From positions 100,591,782 through 100,655,781 of the forward strand of contig NC_067473.1 in NCBI RefSeq assembly GCF_947179515.1: a stretch of 64,000 nt of DNA. The letters run 5' to 3'. The stretch is from Apodemus sylvaticus (taxonomy: Eukaryota > Chordata > Mammalia > Rodentia > Muridae). The notes under the pieces were generated by a model. It was not told the DNA's origin, made no database searches, and worked only from the letters and a program-made list of their open reading frames with translations. Position numbers and translations under genes: made by a program. Below, piece by piece: positions 1 through 10,436 of the stretch (its first letter is position 1; each line of letters begins with the position of its first letter).

Positions 1-79
1 CATCTACCCCCGCGATGGCTCTGATATATAGACGTCGCTCCTCAGACTTGATGAAATGTACACTTGAGATGTACCTATC

Positions 80-630
80 TCTCATAGAGATCAACAGTTT
101 CAGAAATCTGCTTAGCATCTTGGAAAGGGGACTGACTGTGAAGAGAATGAAATGGGTTGAGACATTTCCATATAACGGCCTTTGACATAAAACATTCCTG
201 CAACAACCCCTCAATGATTCTGTAGTCCGTTGACTTTGTATATACGCAGGTTGATGGGGGAAATGTCATTGGAGTTATGGGTGGGAAAACTTTGTGAGCC
301 GGACTACATACATTTGAGCTTGCTGCCCTGATTTACAAGTGAATAATAAAATAAAGACAGTCCTCATAAGAGTTCTTCCTACCATCCCAGAGAGGCACAC
401 AACCAGAGAAGCCTGAAAAGGCTTGCTGGAGTGTAAGAGCTACCAGGTTACCTTGAGCATAGTCAATGGACTGTAGGATTGATGAGTCAGGAGTTCACAG
501 AACTTAATGCAGAAGCTTTCTGAGCCTATCAAATCTGAATCCTTTCTTCTGCACAGTAAGTCCCCTTTCCAAGATACTTAGTGGATTTCTGAAACTGTTG
601 ATAGACCAAACCCTATGAGAGACAGGAATG
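80..630. repeat. Long imperfect inverted repeat
   Basis: The stretch at about 80-150 matches the reverse complement of about 548-630. The best core, about 90-140 against 556-600, shares TCAACAGTTTCAGAAATC and ATCTTGGAAAGGGGAC with few differences. A second, weaker match pairs about 210-235 (AGTCCGTTGACT) with about 461-485. The arms are therefore roughly 150-170 bp with a spacer of about 200 bp. It may be two opposed copies of one repeat or an old inverted duplication. I do not recognise the family. Confidence 0.7.
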
Positions 631-814
631 ACTATCCTGAAATGGTAGATAATATACCAAGGTCACACGTGGGGAATAGTGGGTTCTTAAGCATGTCAGC
701 TTCATGACAGACAAAGTAAACATGGGATAAGCCTGGAAGCCATCATTCTAGTGATAAACCTGGTTTCCTGCCCGATTCGGCTTATGTCCTAGGCGTTTCA
801 CTAAAAGTGAAATC

Positions 815-945
815 TTTTTTTTTTCCCATTTTTGAGACAAGGTCTCTACATAGATAGCCCTGACTGTCTTGGAGCTGACTGTAGATCTCGCTGGCACTGG
901 AGCACAGGTATGCCTCCTGATTGACTATCACACCTGGACCAACCA
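815..945 (-). mobile_element. Diverged B1 SINE
   Basis: A T-rich start followed by GAGACAAGGTCTCTACATAG and later GGAGCTGACTGTAGATC resembles a reverse-oriented B1. The right part is strongly decayed. Confidence 0.55.
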
Positions 946-970
946 ATCTTTCAATTTTTAATGAGAAATT

Positions 971-1011
971 ATATACATATGGTCAAATTTTCTTAAAAGT
1001 CATATGTATAT
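971..1011. repeat. Short perfect hairpin
   Basis: ATATACATATG at 971-981 is the exact reverse complement of CATATGTATAT at 1001-1011, with a 19-base loop. The stem is AT-rich and may be chance. Confidence 0.7.
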
Positions 1012-1020
1012 TAATTAGTT

Positions 1021-2227
1021 TCAGCACCACCACTCCCCCTTCTACTTTCAAGTAACTTCATTTGAACCGCTTTGTGGTGGGGAGAGTCTAGCACATCATC
1101 ATACAGGAAACACTTGGTCAGCATCAGTTGAACTCATTCAAAGATTTCTGACAAATGGAAAGGTTGGATTTACAGGTTCGTTTCCCCTAAAATGAAGGTA
1201 TTCTATAAGCTCCCATGCTGCCGTGTTCTTGGGATACTGCCACGAAGCAAGAACCCGGGTGGGGTGGGGTGGGGTGGGGAGGATCCTTGTGGTTTTGTTT
1301 TGTTTTAAGACAGGGTTTCAAGTCCTCTGTATATTAGAACTCTTAGCATTAGTTTAATAAATTTTTTTAGAAATGTATGAAAAATTTTAATGCCTTCTTG
1401 ATAAACAAATTGCAGTCACCATTGCTTATTAACGATTATGCAAAAAAGATAACCAAAGAAACTACCTGGCCTCATCATACTTTGTGCATTCATTTTTTTT
1501 TCTGAATATTTTTGTATGTGAAGAATCAAGGACTTTTATGGATATTTCTAACACAATTCTATATTTGTAAGTTAATTTATAATGTCTGCTGGAGCTTTAA
1601 GGAATTTTTTTCCCCTAAGAGTGTATTCTACGTGTTAAGAATAAACTCTTCCTGGGATGCTTTCTGGCTTTGCATCTGTGCTTTTCGGACCTCAGTGTCT
1701 GAGGCAGAAATGGATGACAGTGGAGCCTGCTCCAGTAGAAGGACTGTGTTGAGAGTCCCTGGCTGCACACGGTGGATTTGCCTCACCTCTCCCCAGGTGA
1801 ATAGAATAAAATGAGTCGCGAGAATAAAAGCTACTCTTCACCAAGGTTGAGTGTTGAGTGTTGGGTTGATTTCTAATTCTCTAACAGTTCTGTTAGAAGC
1901 TAACGTGGAGCTGGTGGGCCTCAGTAGTCTGCCGAGCCTCCCCCTAGGTTCTAACTGGGGGTTAGAGGAACAGCTGTCTGAGGAAGGCTGCACCCTGAGA
2001 TTGCCCTCGAGTGGAGCTCTGTAAGGTGAACAGTGCCTTGGAGGTGGGAGGAAGGAGCCTCAGATAGCCCATTCCAAGGCTGGAGCTTGAGCATGGTCTC
2101 ATCCAGAAAGGTCTATAGACTGTCCTGTGTATAACAGGATGCCTATTAAATGCCGGGAGCATACCTACATAGTTGAAATACCTTAGGGAAGGTGGTCATA
2201 TGGAGTCATTAACTCAGGTAAGAACTG
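1021..2227. other. Mostly single-copy DNA, no gene seen
   Basis: No recognisable gene or well preserved repeat. It holds a (GGGGT)n-like run at about 1258-1282 and a small B1-like scrap at about 1290-1325 (GTTTTGTTTTAAGACAGGGT). The longest frame, 1512-1814 on the plus strand (100 codons), shows no known motif. Confidence 0.5.
1258..1282 (+). repeat. G-rich run with G-quadruplex potential
   Basis: Five runs of three or more G separated by single T or A bases (GGGTGGGGTGGGGTGGGG core). This fits the usual short-loop G-quadruplex pattern. Confidence 0.7.
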
Positions 2228-2267
2228 TTGGGGTTTTGTCTAAGCTCCACCCCACACCTACCTGGCC

Positions 2268-2311
<44 letters not shown>

Positions 2312-2490
2312 CTCTCTTTCTCTACCACTAACTCCCATCCCCTATTCTAAATAAACTCTATTCTATACCATGTCTGCGTGTGTGTGGTCCCTCAGGGGCA
2401 GAGGTGCCCAGGCAAGGGCCCGCCTGGACACCTTCCCCCTCGCCGCCTAGCCACACTCACCTAACCCCCTATACTCCCCCCATTAAGCCT
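2228..2490 (+). mobile_element. ERVK-type solo LTR, internally deleted
   Basis: It starts TGTTGGGG and runs through a (TC)n tract at about 2271-2309 to a polyA signal AATAAA at 2349-2354, then a GT-rich downstream part. It matches the two fuller LTRs at 28.3 and 56.7 kb read in reverse, but lacks their central part with the TATA box. The segment between CTACCTGG and CCTCCACTC is missing, so it has probably lost its promoter while keeping the polyadenylation region. Confidence 0.75.
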
Positions 2491-4318
2491 CATCATCCTG
2501 CTGAATCCTTCAAGAACATTTTACCCTAAACTTAAGGGAATCAAGTGTGAGGATTAGTTGGGAAGAAACAAAAACTGGATCAAAATGTGTTAGAAAATAC
2601 TAGATCTGGGTGATTGATTAATATTATATACAAGAATGGTGGCATTGTGAGGAACTATTGAGGGGTCAGTAAAATGACTGAGACCCAGCATGAAATACAC
2701 CAGGGCAAAGCTACCTGGGCCTGGATGGTCCGTGTCAAAGTCCACTGAGACCCAGGCGCTGCAGGCGTAGCACCTGTGAAGTCTTCTGCCTTAGGAACCA
2801 TGCCAGGGAACTGGGCGTTGGACGAGGCCATGCTTTGGGCTGCTTACAACAGCGCCAGGAACAGAATGCCCTATAATACGGAGCTAGGGTTCCTGGGAAG
2901 CAGGGGCTGCCTACTAGGCCGAGGTGAATGTGTGTCAGCTTTCCACGGCCTTGGGTGCCCTTTGAAATACAGCAAGGCAGGAGAATTTGAGGACCTAAGG
3001 GGCAGGTTTTACATTTCCACCTCTGCATATGTATTATAGCCCGGATTTGGGAAATAGTCTTTGAAGCTCAGGCTGGCCTTCAGACTTTGTAGCAGAGGCT
3101 TACGTTGAATTTTCTTCCATTTTCTGAGCGCTGTGCCGCCATGCTCGGCCATCTTGACGTTTTAAAATCTCCTATAGCTCTTGAACTTCCAGAAAAAGGC
3201 AGCCCAGGAGGCTTGAAAGCAGCTATGCGGGCCCCCACCCCCACCTCCCAGCCCCGGTGGCCAACTGAGCTCCCAAATCCCTCCGAAGGCAAACCCAGGC
3301 AGGCCGAGAACACAAAAGGTTGCCTGAACTTCAGAGGAGACTCCCAGGGTCCTCTCGGCCTTACAGGGGTTTGAAAGCACCTGCCTTTAGGGTCTGAGTG
3401 GCTTTTGTCTTCTTCCTACTGTTTTCAGGGCTAAAACCCTGAGGTCATTAATGAGAAAGAAACCCCAGATGCTCTCCCGGGGCAGGAGGGTGGTTGGTCT
3501 CTAGGCTAGAGTCCTGCCTTTGCCTTTGTCATGGAAAGCTGTCAGCTGGGGCTTGGGGTTAGGTAGGGTTAGGTGGCTTGCACCGCTGAGAAAAGGAATT
3601 TCCCAACAGATTTGGGAACAAAACACAAAAAGGTCGAACACACTAGTTCCCTACTGAATTCCTCTCCAGGACACCTAAAGAACAGTCCTTTATCTTGTTA
3701 AAAAAAAAAAAAAAAAAGGTAAGTGTCCACGGAGACTGAGCCGTCAACCAAAGAGCGAGTTCGGGCTGGAACCGGGGCCCTCCGCAGATGTAGCTGTTAC
3801 GCAGCAGGATCTATCTCCGTGTGGGTTCCCTAACCGAGCAGGGGCTGACTCTGACTGTTTCCTCCTTTTCTCCTAGCCAGGCTGTCTAGTCTGGCCTCAC
3901 TGGAAGAGGTTGCTTCTAGTCCTGCTGCTTCGACTTGGTGTTCTGGGACAAATTGGAATCCATGGCGGGGGGAGGGTAGTGGGAGGGGAGAGGGGGGGTC
4001 TTTTCAGACGAGAAGAAGAGGGGGCACGGGGTGTGAGGATGGACTAGAAGGTGAGGAGGAAGGGTGCGCTGCAGTCGGGATGTAAAGTGAATAAGTAAGT
4101 TGGGCGGGAGGGGGGGGAGGGGTGTCACTATTAGCCCTCATGTAAGATGCCAGGCATTGCCCAAAACGCCTATATGACTGACTCTCGACTCTTTCAGCCT
4201 CCTAACAGTGAATTAGAGAGTTACTGCCCAGCCTGGGAGTCTCTATAACTCGGTCTGATCATTGATCTAAGTGGCTGCTTCAGGCAAGTGCTCAAATTGG
4301 GATCCAAAATGAGGACAT
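2491..4318. other. Single-copy, partly GC-rich DNA
   Basis: No supported gene. It contains an A18 run at 3700-3717, a C-rich stretch near 3229-3260, purine and G-rich tracts at 3962-4020 and 4104-4123, and overlapping open frames of up to 97 codons on both strands at 2735-3380. The frames match no known domain, and overlap on both strands argues against coding. Confidence 0.45.
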
Positions 4319-4520
4319 GGGGTTGGAGAGATGACTCAGTGCTTAAGAATGTATACTGCTCTTGGAGAGAACTGGGTTCACACGGGACTCGTGACTATCT
4401 GTAACGCCAGTTCTAGGGGATCCGATGCACGTTTCTGACCTCCGTGAGCACCAGGTAGCCTGTGGTCCACAGACATACAACGCAGGCGACCGTACATACA
4501 CATAAAATAATAAAGGTTTA
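4319..4520 (+). mobile_element. B3-type SINE
   Basis: It begins GGTTGGAGAGATGACTCAGTG (tRNA-related head), has the B3 block CCAGTTCTAGGGGATC, and ends CACATAAAATAATAAA. Confidence 0.85.
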
Positions 4521-4962
4521 CAAACAGAAGAAAGGGAAGGAGAGGGAGGGTGTGGCCCATCTTCCCCAGGTCACTTGGTCTTTCTGCAGCTCTTAGCCCC
4601 AGGACCACTCCTCGCTGGGCTACCATCCTCTTCCTAACTCCTCACCAACCACCTCCTATACCGCGCCAAGGCCCTTGTTACTACTTGGCCCGTTCTGAAA
4701 GTCTGGGATAGGATAGAGAACTCGAAGTTTCTTGAGGCCACAATATTTACTTAATGGTAAACGGAATCTGAAGCCAATAGGACATGTTGAAGTCAGGAGC
4801 CCCCAGGGAACCTGTCACAGACGTATTTCCAGTGGGATACCTGCTGTAATCTGTAAAATGGCAAGGGAATGAGGTGTGATCTGTCCCTAATTCAAACCTA
4901 ACATTTTCCTGCTTAAAACCTTCCTTCCAGAAGTGCTTTTTACTGATTTTTAGCAAGTATTG
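4521..4962. other. Single-copy DNA
   Basis: No repeat or gene recognised. The frames at 4378-4626 and 4747-4956 on the minus strand are short and without known motifs. Confidence 0.4.
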
Positions 4963-5458
4963 CTGTTAGCGTTTTTTTCTCTAGGCTCCGCCCAACAGTT
5001 ACCTAGCAGCAGCCAGGTAGGAGCCTGGCTCAGGTATAAAAAGACTGGGGCGGCTTTCTCTCTGTCTCTGCCCCCTACCCCCACCCCAATCCTCTCCTCT
5101 CTCCTCTCCCTCTCTCCCTCCCTTCCCCCTCTCTCTCCCCTATCCCTCTCTCTCCTTCTCTCCTCTCCTCCTCTCTCCCCCTCCCTCCCCTGCCCCCTTC
5201 TCTCCCCTCCCCCACCCCACCCATCTCTCCCCTCCTCTCTCCAGCCCGGCCTCTTCCTTGTTTTTCTTCTCCCTGTCCTTCTCTGCCCCTTTTCTTTCTT
5301 TCTCTGCCTCTACTCCCTTCCCCAGAATCCCTTCCCACGTCCCAAATAAACTTCATTTCTTCATTTTATACTAGACCCATCATATGGCTGATACCTGAAG
5401 CAGCAGCCGGGGTGGAGTGGGAGGCCAGCACAGGCTCGCTAAGGCCCCCCCACCCCCA
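4963..5458 (+). mobile_element. ERV solo LTR with TATA box and polyA signal
   Basis: It opens TGTTAGCG and has GCTCCGCCC, then CAGCCAGGTAGGAGCCTGG, a TATA box TATAAA at 5035-5040, a pyrimidine tract of about 280 bp (5057-5340), AATAAA at 5345-5350 and a C-rich 3' part. The order (CCAGGTA, TATA, TC tract, AATAAA) parallels the other LTR family in this window, but the sequence differs. No internal ERV genes flank it, so it is a solo LTR. The 3' boundary is uncertain. Confidence 0.7.
5035..5040 (+). promoter_or_regulatory. LTR TATA box
   Basis: TATAAAAAG lies about 310 bp before the LTR polyA signal. That is the expected U3/R arrangement for plus-strand transcription. Confidence 0.5.
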
Positions 5459-5574
5459 CTGCATCATGCTGCCAAATTACAAAAGGTATCAATTACAGGA
5501 GTGTAGAAGTGAAGAAGTGGCTTCAGATCCACTGTGTAGTTAAGGATGACCTTGGTTCTACTCTATCTCTGGAA

Positions 5575-5690
5575 TGTACTCTGGAGACAGAGGCCATCAG
5601 AACTCTGAGTTTGAGGCCAGCCTGGTCTAAATAATAAGTTCCAGGCCAGCAATGTCTATTTAAGACCCTGACTCAAAATTAAATTAAATT
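5575..5690 (+). mobile_element. B1 SINE fragment
   Basis: GAGTTTGAGGCCAGCCTGG and the decayed ACCCTGACTCAAAA end of B1 are visible. The head is missing. Confidence 0.6.
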
Positions 5691-5835
5691 CAAAGTGTTA
5701 CTAGGATAATTTCTGAGTGGAGAAGGGCGTGGACCTCAGGGAACAGAGGGGGCAGACACAGTGTGAGTGTCCCACAAGTGTCTCTCAAGGACTACATTTG
5801 TGTCTGCTTCTTACTATTTTAAGAATAAACTCTAC

Positions 5836-5990
5836 AGGCAACCCGGGATAGGCCTGTAATCCCAGCACTTGGGAGGCAAAGACAGATTTCTGTGAGTTCT
5901 AGGCCAGCATGTGCTCCATGGTATGTCCAGGACAGCCAGGGATGCGTGGGGAGATCCTGTCTCAGAGAAAGAAAAGGAAAGGAAAGAAAA
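5836..5990 (+). mobile_element. B1 SINE
   Basis: CCTGTAATCCCAGCACTTGG, then GACAGCCAGGGATG, then CCTGTCTCAGAG, ending in an A/G-rich tail. Confidence 0.85.
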
Positions 5991-6111
5991 ATAATTTAGT
6001 CTGTATCCAAGGGAAGTCATTTACTTATTCATTGTAACAGAAAAATGTTGTTGTTCCTCTTCCCTGTTTGGGAAACATGAGACACAAGCATTCACATTCC
6101 CATAAAGGATA

Positions 6112-6112
<1 letters not shown>

Positions 6113-6152
<40 letters not shown>

Positions 6153-6170
6153 TTGTTGTTGTTGTTGTTT
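6113..6170 (+). repeat. (TG)n followed by (TTG)n
   Basis: About 18 TG units, then about six TTG units, directly before a reverse-oriented B1. The TTG block is probably its former A-rich tail. Confidence 0.9.
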
Positions 6171-6332
6171 TGATTTGTTTTTGTTTTTTCGAGATTCGGT
6201 TTCTCTGTGTAGATCTTATGGCCCTAGAACTTTCTTTGTAGAACTGGCTGGCCTTGAACTCACAGAGATCTCACTGCCTTTGCCTCTGTCTCCCAAGTGC
6301 TGAAACTAAAGGTATGTACTACCATGGCCAGC
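6171..6332 (-). mobile_element. B1 SINE
   Basis: GAGATTCGGTTTCTCTGTGT, TGGCCTTGAACTCACAGAG and TCCCAAGTGCTGAAACTAAA are the reverse complement of B1. Confidence 0.85.
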
Positions 6333-6470
6333 TGATTGCTTGATTTTTTAATTTTAATATTTTTTGATACAGGGCCTCACTATGTAGCCTTGGCTGGTCT
6401 GGCACCGGAACCTAAGATTCTTATTTATGATAAAGACCTGCAGTCTGTTTCATTGCCAAAATACTATCCA

Positions 6471-6514
6471 CACACACACACACACACACACACACCACAC
6501 ACACACACACACAC
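6471..6514 (+). repeat. (CA)n microsatellite
   Basis: Interrupted CA repeat with one ACCAC break near 6496. Confidence 0.9.
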
Positions 6515-6690
6515 TGTGCTTTATTCATTATGTGTGTCAGTGGAGGGAGCAAGCATGTAGAGGCCAAAGGACAACTTTTAGGGGTTGGTTCTTTCCTCCA
6601 GCTTGTGAGACCTGGGGACTGAACTCAGGTAATAAGGCTTGGCAGCCATTGCCCTTACCAGCTTAGTCATCTCTAAGGACCCTTCCTTAA
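6515..6690 (-). mobile_element. RSINE1-type SINE
   Basis: GAGGCCAAAGGACAACTTTT, GGTTGGTTCTTTCCTCCAGC, GGACTGAACTCAGGTAATA and GCCATTGCCCTTACC follow the reverse complement of a B4/RSINE1-type element. Confidence 0.65.
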
Positions 6691-7455
6691 AGAGTCTTCG
6701 AGGGTCAGCCTTTGCGGAACCTGTGCTGTTTGGCGTGGATTGTGGACCACGGGCCTCCGTGTCCTCATCCACCGGCTTCCCCTTCCTGCTTCCAGAGCAC
6801 TCCGCTGCCCCTTGGTTCTCCCAGAGAAGAGATGTTCCACCAAACACCTGCCGCCTTTGATCGCCAGCCCTGCAGCTGCCCCCCAGCACTGTCTCGGGGA
6901 GAGACTTTCAAGTCCCAGGCTCACCGGTTTGGGGAAGGTAAGAAAACCCCCAAAGAGCTGCAGCAGCATGCCTGCGGAAGAAACACTCCTTCAGCGGAGG
7001 CATTACAACCGTTTCTTCCCCGGATCAGCTTCTCCTGTGCAGCCAAGCATGCCCACTGCCAGCCCCGGTCACTACGGTCAGCCCCAGACTCTCACACCAG
7101 CTTTCTTAGGGACCAAAGCGTCCTAGCAATCTCCCGCCCGAGAAGTAGGCAAAAGTAAAGCCCCAGTAAGGACGGTGTTACATTCCAGCCCAAGGGGATG
7201 CTGTGGAGTGCTTTGATTGGGAAGGGGGAGGGGGCTCTGTCTGAGAGGAGAGTTGCCAGGTGAGGAATTCCGGGGGAGAGGAAGGGGTGCTGGGGGTGGG
7301 GGCTAGCTGAAGCGGGACCTGAGCAACCCAGTCTCAGTGAGGAACTGAGAGCTGCCCGTGGGGGCAGCTTAGGAGCAAAGGGGCGAGGGAAGGACTACAA
7401 TCTAACCCAGCCCCTCAAAAGAACAGATTCAGAAAGAATAAAAATCCCTGTCTCG
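6691..7455. other. Repeat-free, CpG-enriched block, possible exon or regulatory DNA
   Basis: No SINE or LTR for about 760 bp and more CpG than neighbouring DNA, roughly 20 CpG in the 450 bp from 6710 to 7160 by eye. A splice-donor-like GAAG|GTAAGA lies at about 6937. Two plus-strand frames overlap here (6712-7158, 148 codons; 6740-7126, 128 codons) and a minus-strand frame of 103 codons too. I recognise no protein domain, and stop-poor GC-rich DNA gives such frames by chance. Confidence 0.35.
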
Positions 7456-7605
7456 GTTCTGGTGTGGTGGCTCACACCTGTAATCCCAGAACTCAGTGGC
7501 TGAATGGGGAAGATGGGTGGGTTTGCTGTCAGTGTGGGACTAGAGTGAACACCAGGGCAGCCAGTGCCATACAGCAAGATTTTGTGTCAAAACAAGACAG
7601 CGAAC
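7456..7605 (+). mobile_element. Diverged B1 SINE
   Basis: TGGTGTGGTGGCTCACACC, TGTAATCCCAGAACTCAG and a decayed middle ending TTTTGTGTCAAAACAAGAC. Confidence 0.7.
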
Positions 7606-7649
7606 CCACAAACCAAACCCATAAATAAATCCCAAATAAAAGTATTTCC

Positions 7650-7870
7650 AGCCTGGTGCAACGCTATACACTTGTAATGCTAGCACTCAGGAGATAGAAG
7701 CAGGAGGATTGTTGTGAGCTTATAGTCAGGCAGTTGGATCGTGGCAGAAAGTGGTCCGGGCTATGCAGGGCTAGACAGTAAGTCCCCGTTTCCACAAAAA
7801 CAAACAAATAAATAAATAAATAAAAATAAAAATAAAAAATAAATAAAAAAAAGAAAAGAAAGAAAAGAAA
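7650..7870 (+). mobile_element. Diverged B1 SINE with long A-rich tail
   Basis: CACTTGTAATGCTAGCACTC, CTATGCAGGGCTAGACAG and CCCGTTTCCACAAAA, then an (AAAT)n/(GAAA)n tail from about 7795 to 7870. Confidence 0.7.
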
Positions 7871-8309
7871 AAATCCACAATGAGATATCATTAATCAATC
7901 AAGTAGCTGCATAAATAATTCTAGGATTCTGAAAAGTAAATATTCAGGGTATGTGATTGATAGATACATACAATCAGAGAGAGGACCTGGGCCCCAGAGG
8001 GTAGCAACTGCTCGCCTCCCCGAGGCTCCAGTTGACTGAATGGATAAGAAGATAGCATTCCAGACTGAAGGTCAAACTTGACCAGCCTGCTAGTGTGCAC
8101 AGGGACAGGACAAGAAGGCACAGGGTTTTTTTCTTTTTGAGTTTTTGTTGTTGTTGTTTGTTTTGCCAAAGGGGAAAAATCTTATATTTACTACCAAACT
8201 AACCTACTAATGCAAAAAATAATCTTCTAATAAAACATTTATTTATTTATTTTGGTTTCATATGGCAGGTTGGTAAGTACATGCTAACTCACAGGGAACA
8301 CTTTTGTGG

Positions 8310-8430
8310 ATGTTGTTTCAGACAGAGTCTCTCCGTGTCGCTCTGGCTGGCCTGGAACTCTATATTCAGACAAGGGTGGCCTATAAATCAGAGAGCTCTC
8401 TCGGCCTTAAGCACCATCATCCTTGAAACT
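8310..8430 (-). mobile_element. Diverged B1 SINE
   Basis: CAGACAGAGTCTCTCCGTGT and CTGGCTGGCCTGGAACTC in reverse orientation. The distal half is decayed. Confidence 0.65.
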
Positions 8431-8605
8431 CCTGAGCCAAGCAAATTCTCAGGCTGAATTGCAAGAGAAGAAAGATGAGGCAGGGGTCCAAGTAACTTAG
8501 CTTGTTCACCCACGAAGCCCACAGGAGTGGAAGGACGGGATGCTGAGGCCGGGAGGCTGCAACAAACTGGACTGTAGTCTGCTGTCAGGGGTGTCTCAGG
8601 GGTAA

Positions 8606-8695
8606 AGGTATCTAGCCCAGGCTGGTGTCAGATTTGCAGTAATGCTCCTGCCTCAGCCTCTGGAGTGTATAGGTATTCAGCACTGTGATTGACCA
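8606..8695 (-). mobile_element. B1-related fragment
   Basis: CTAGCCCAGGCTGGTGTCAG and CCTGCCTCAGCCTCTGGAG resemble an old B1/PB1 in reverse. Confidence 0.5.
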
Positions 8696-8890
8696 TTGGA
8701 GTGTTTAGGATAGGAAAGCAATACTGAAATGTCCATGTTAATAAGAGTAGTGACCCCATGGGACTTCATAAAGTAGCCACTTGATAAAATAAATGAGGAA
8801 AACAAATTGGCTTTTGGTTATATGGTATTTTAAAAAAAAAGGAAAGTTGAGAAAACAAACCATAGAAATGGCAACCCAAGCTGTTAAATA

Positions 8891-8962
8891 GGAGCGGCTG
8901 TAGCTCAGCCGTAGAGTACTTGGCTGAGCGAGGCCCTGGAGTCCACCAGTGGTACAACAAAT
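8891..8962 (+). mobile_element. ID-like SINE
   Basis: GGCTGTAGCTCAGCCGTAGA and AGGCCCTGGAGTCCACC match the tRNA-Ala-related ID element, with several changes. Confidence 0.65.
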
Positions 8963-9036
8963 AGAAGGTTAACCCAGAAAGGGATGTACCAAGGGCAAAG
9001 CAGAAAGATTCCCAAATGTTAAAAATATACCTGTAA

Positions 9037-9230
9037 GGGCTGGGAATGTAACTCAGTTGGCAGGGTGCTCACTGAGAATGCATCAAGTCCAGCTTCCGAC
9101 CTCAGCACACGTAAAAAGTATAGTGGACCTTGTCTGTAATCCCAGCGCCTGGGAGGTGGTCAGGTGGATAGAAATTCAAGGTCATCACATGACCACGTGA
9201 AGGCCAGCCTGGACCACAGGAGATCCTACG
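9037..9230 (+). mobile_element. B4 SINE (ID-like head fused to B1-like tail)
   Basis: GGGCTGGGAATGTAACTCAG heads the element. TGTAATCCCAGCGCCTGGG and GAAGGCCAGCCTGGACCAC follow. Confidence 0.75.
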
Positions 9231-9329
9231 GCTTTTATTATGAGCTGAGAAACAGCCATAGGAATGTTTCTTAACAGAGAATGAAAGAATCTGACTGAGT
9301 GTTAGAAGAATAAATCAGACTCAATAAGC

Positions 9330-9480
9330 CCATGTATGGCCTCAGTAACTGAGAGGCTGGGGAGGACCGTTTTGAGCTGAAAGTCTGCCTAGGCCTACAT
9401 GGTGAGTACCAGGTCAGCCTGAGCTACACAGCAAGACCCTGTCTCAAAAACAAAGCAAAAACATACAACAACCAAAAACA
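9330..9480 (+). mobile_element. Diverged B1 SINE
   Basis: AACTGAGAGGCTGGGGAGG, CAGGTCAGCCTGAGCTACA and ACCCTGTCTCAAAAACAAAG. Confidence 0.65.
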
Positions 9481-9959
9481 GCAGCAAAATCACCTGACTT
9501 TACCCCCACTCCCACCCCACTCCCTCTCAAGCCTTGGGGATCTGAGTTGTAGATACACAAGTGGAGACCAGGGTACGCTATCAGCAGGCTCTCAGGAGGT
9601 GGTGGTGGTGGTTTGGCTCAGGCACTGGTAGTGGCTAGGTACCCAATCCATTTTTAGAGGAAGAACGGATAAGATCGTTAATACATTGGCTACAGGGCGT
9701 GAAAGCAGGTTCCTTGAGTTGGAAAATGAAATAGGAGATACAAGGAGGTGTTGGGGCTTTAAGGAGATCCCTGTATCTCTGGGGTCCAAGAGGCCAAACT
9801 GACAGGATGGACGGACGGTGACTGATGGCCTGCATGCTGCTTCACCAAACATCATTTCCTTAGTTACAAGAGATGCAGATTGCTAGTTTGTCTGTCTCTA
9901 GGTTGTGTGAACTACAGAAACTGCCCTAGGTGGTAACTCTATGCCCATGCCGCTCCCTG
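9481..9959. other. Single-copy DNA with a short (GGT)n
   Basis: No gene recognised. (GGT)n at about 9597-9612. The minus-strand frames at 9592-9855 have no known motif. Confidence 0.4.
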
Positions 9960-10436
9960 TTTTGGAGGCTGGGTCTCTCGACATAGGTTCTTTCTATGTA
10001 GTGCTGGCTGTCTTGGAACTGAGTGGTGGTGATACACACCTCTGATCCGAGAAAAAAAACAAAAACCACCACTAACAACAACAACAACAAACCACCTCAT
10101 TTTGTAGCCCAGGCTGGCTTGGAACTCTCTCCTTTCCTTCTCTCCCCCTCCCCCTCCTCTTAGCTTTAGCTGTTCTGGAACTCACTCTGCAGACCAGGCT
10201 GGCCTCAAACTCACAGAAATCCTCTTGCCTCTGCCTCCAGAGTGCTGGGATTAAGGGTGTGCCCCACCACTGCCCAGCCGGCTGGAACTCATTGTGTAGA
10301 CCGGACTAGCCTCCGATTTATGTCAATCCTCCAGATGTAGCCTCTCAGATACTGAGCCACCATCATGCCTATAGAAATCCACCTGCCTCTGCCTCCCAAC
10401 TGCTGGGATTAAAGACATGCACCACCACGCCTGGCC
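9960..10436 (-). mobile_element. Cluster of B1 fragments
   Basis: At least three reverse-oriented B1 pieces: 9968-10022 (GTGCTGGCTGTCTTGGAAC), about 10100-10280 (GACCAGGCTGGCCTCAAACT, AGTGCTGGGATTAAGGGT) and about 10281-10436 (CTGCCTCTGCCTCCCAAC, GCACCACCACGCCTGGCC). A pyrimidine tract at 10128-10160 sits inside. Confidence 0.7.

Noticed and set aside
2735..3380. Overlapping frames on both strands with moderate GC
   Set aside because: No domain, and frames on both strands in several phases suggest chance.
3552..3575. Telomere-like GGGTTAGG and TAGGGTTAGG
   Set aside because: Only two or three irregular units; not an interstitial telomere array.
8891..8962. Possible tRNA gene
   Set aside because: tRNA-like boxes belong to an ID-type SINE; no full cloverleaf is apparent. 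The same holds for B2, B3 and B4 heads elsewhere.
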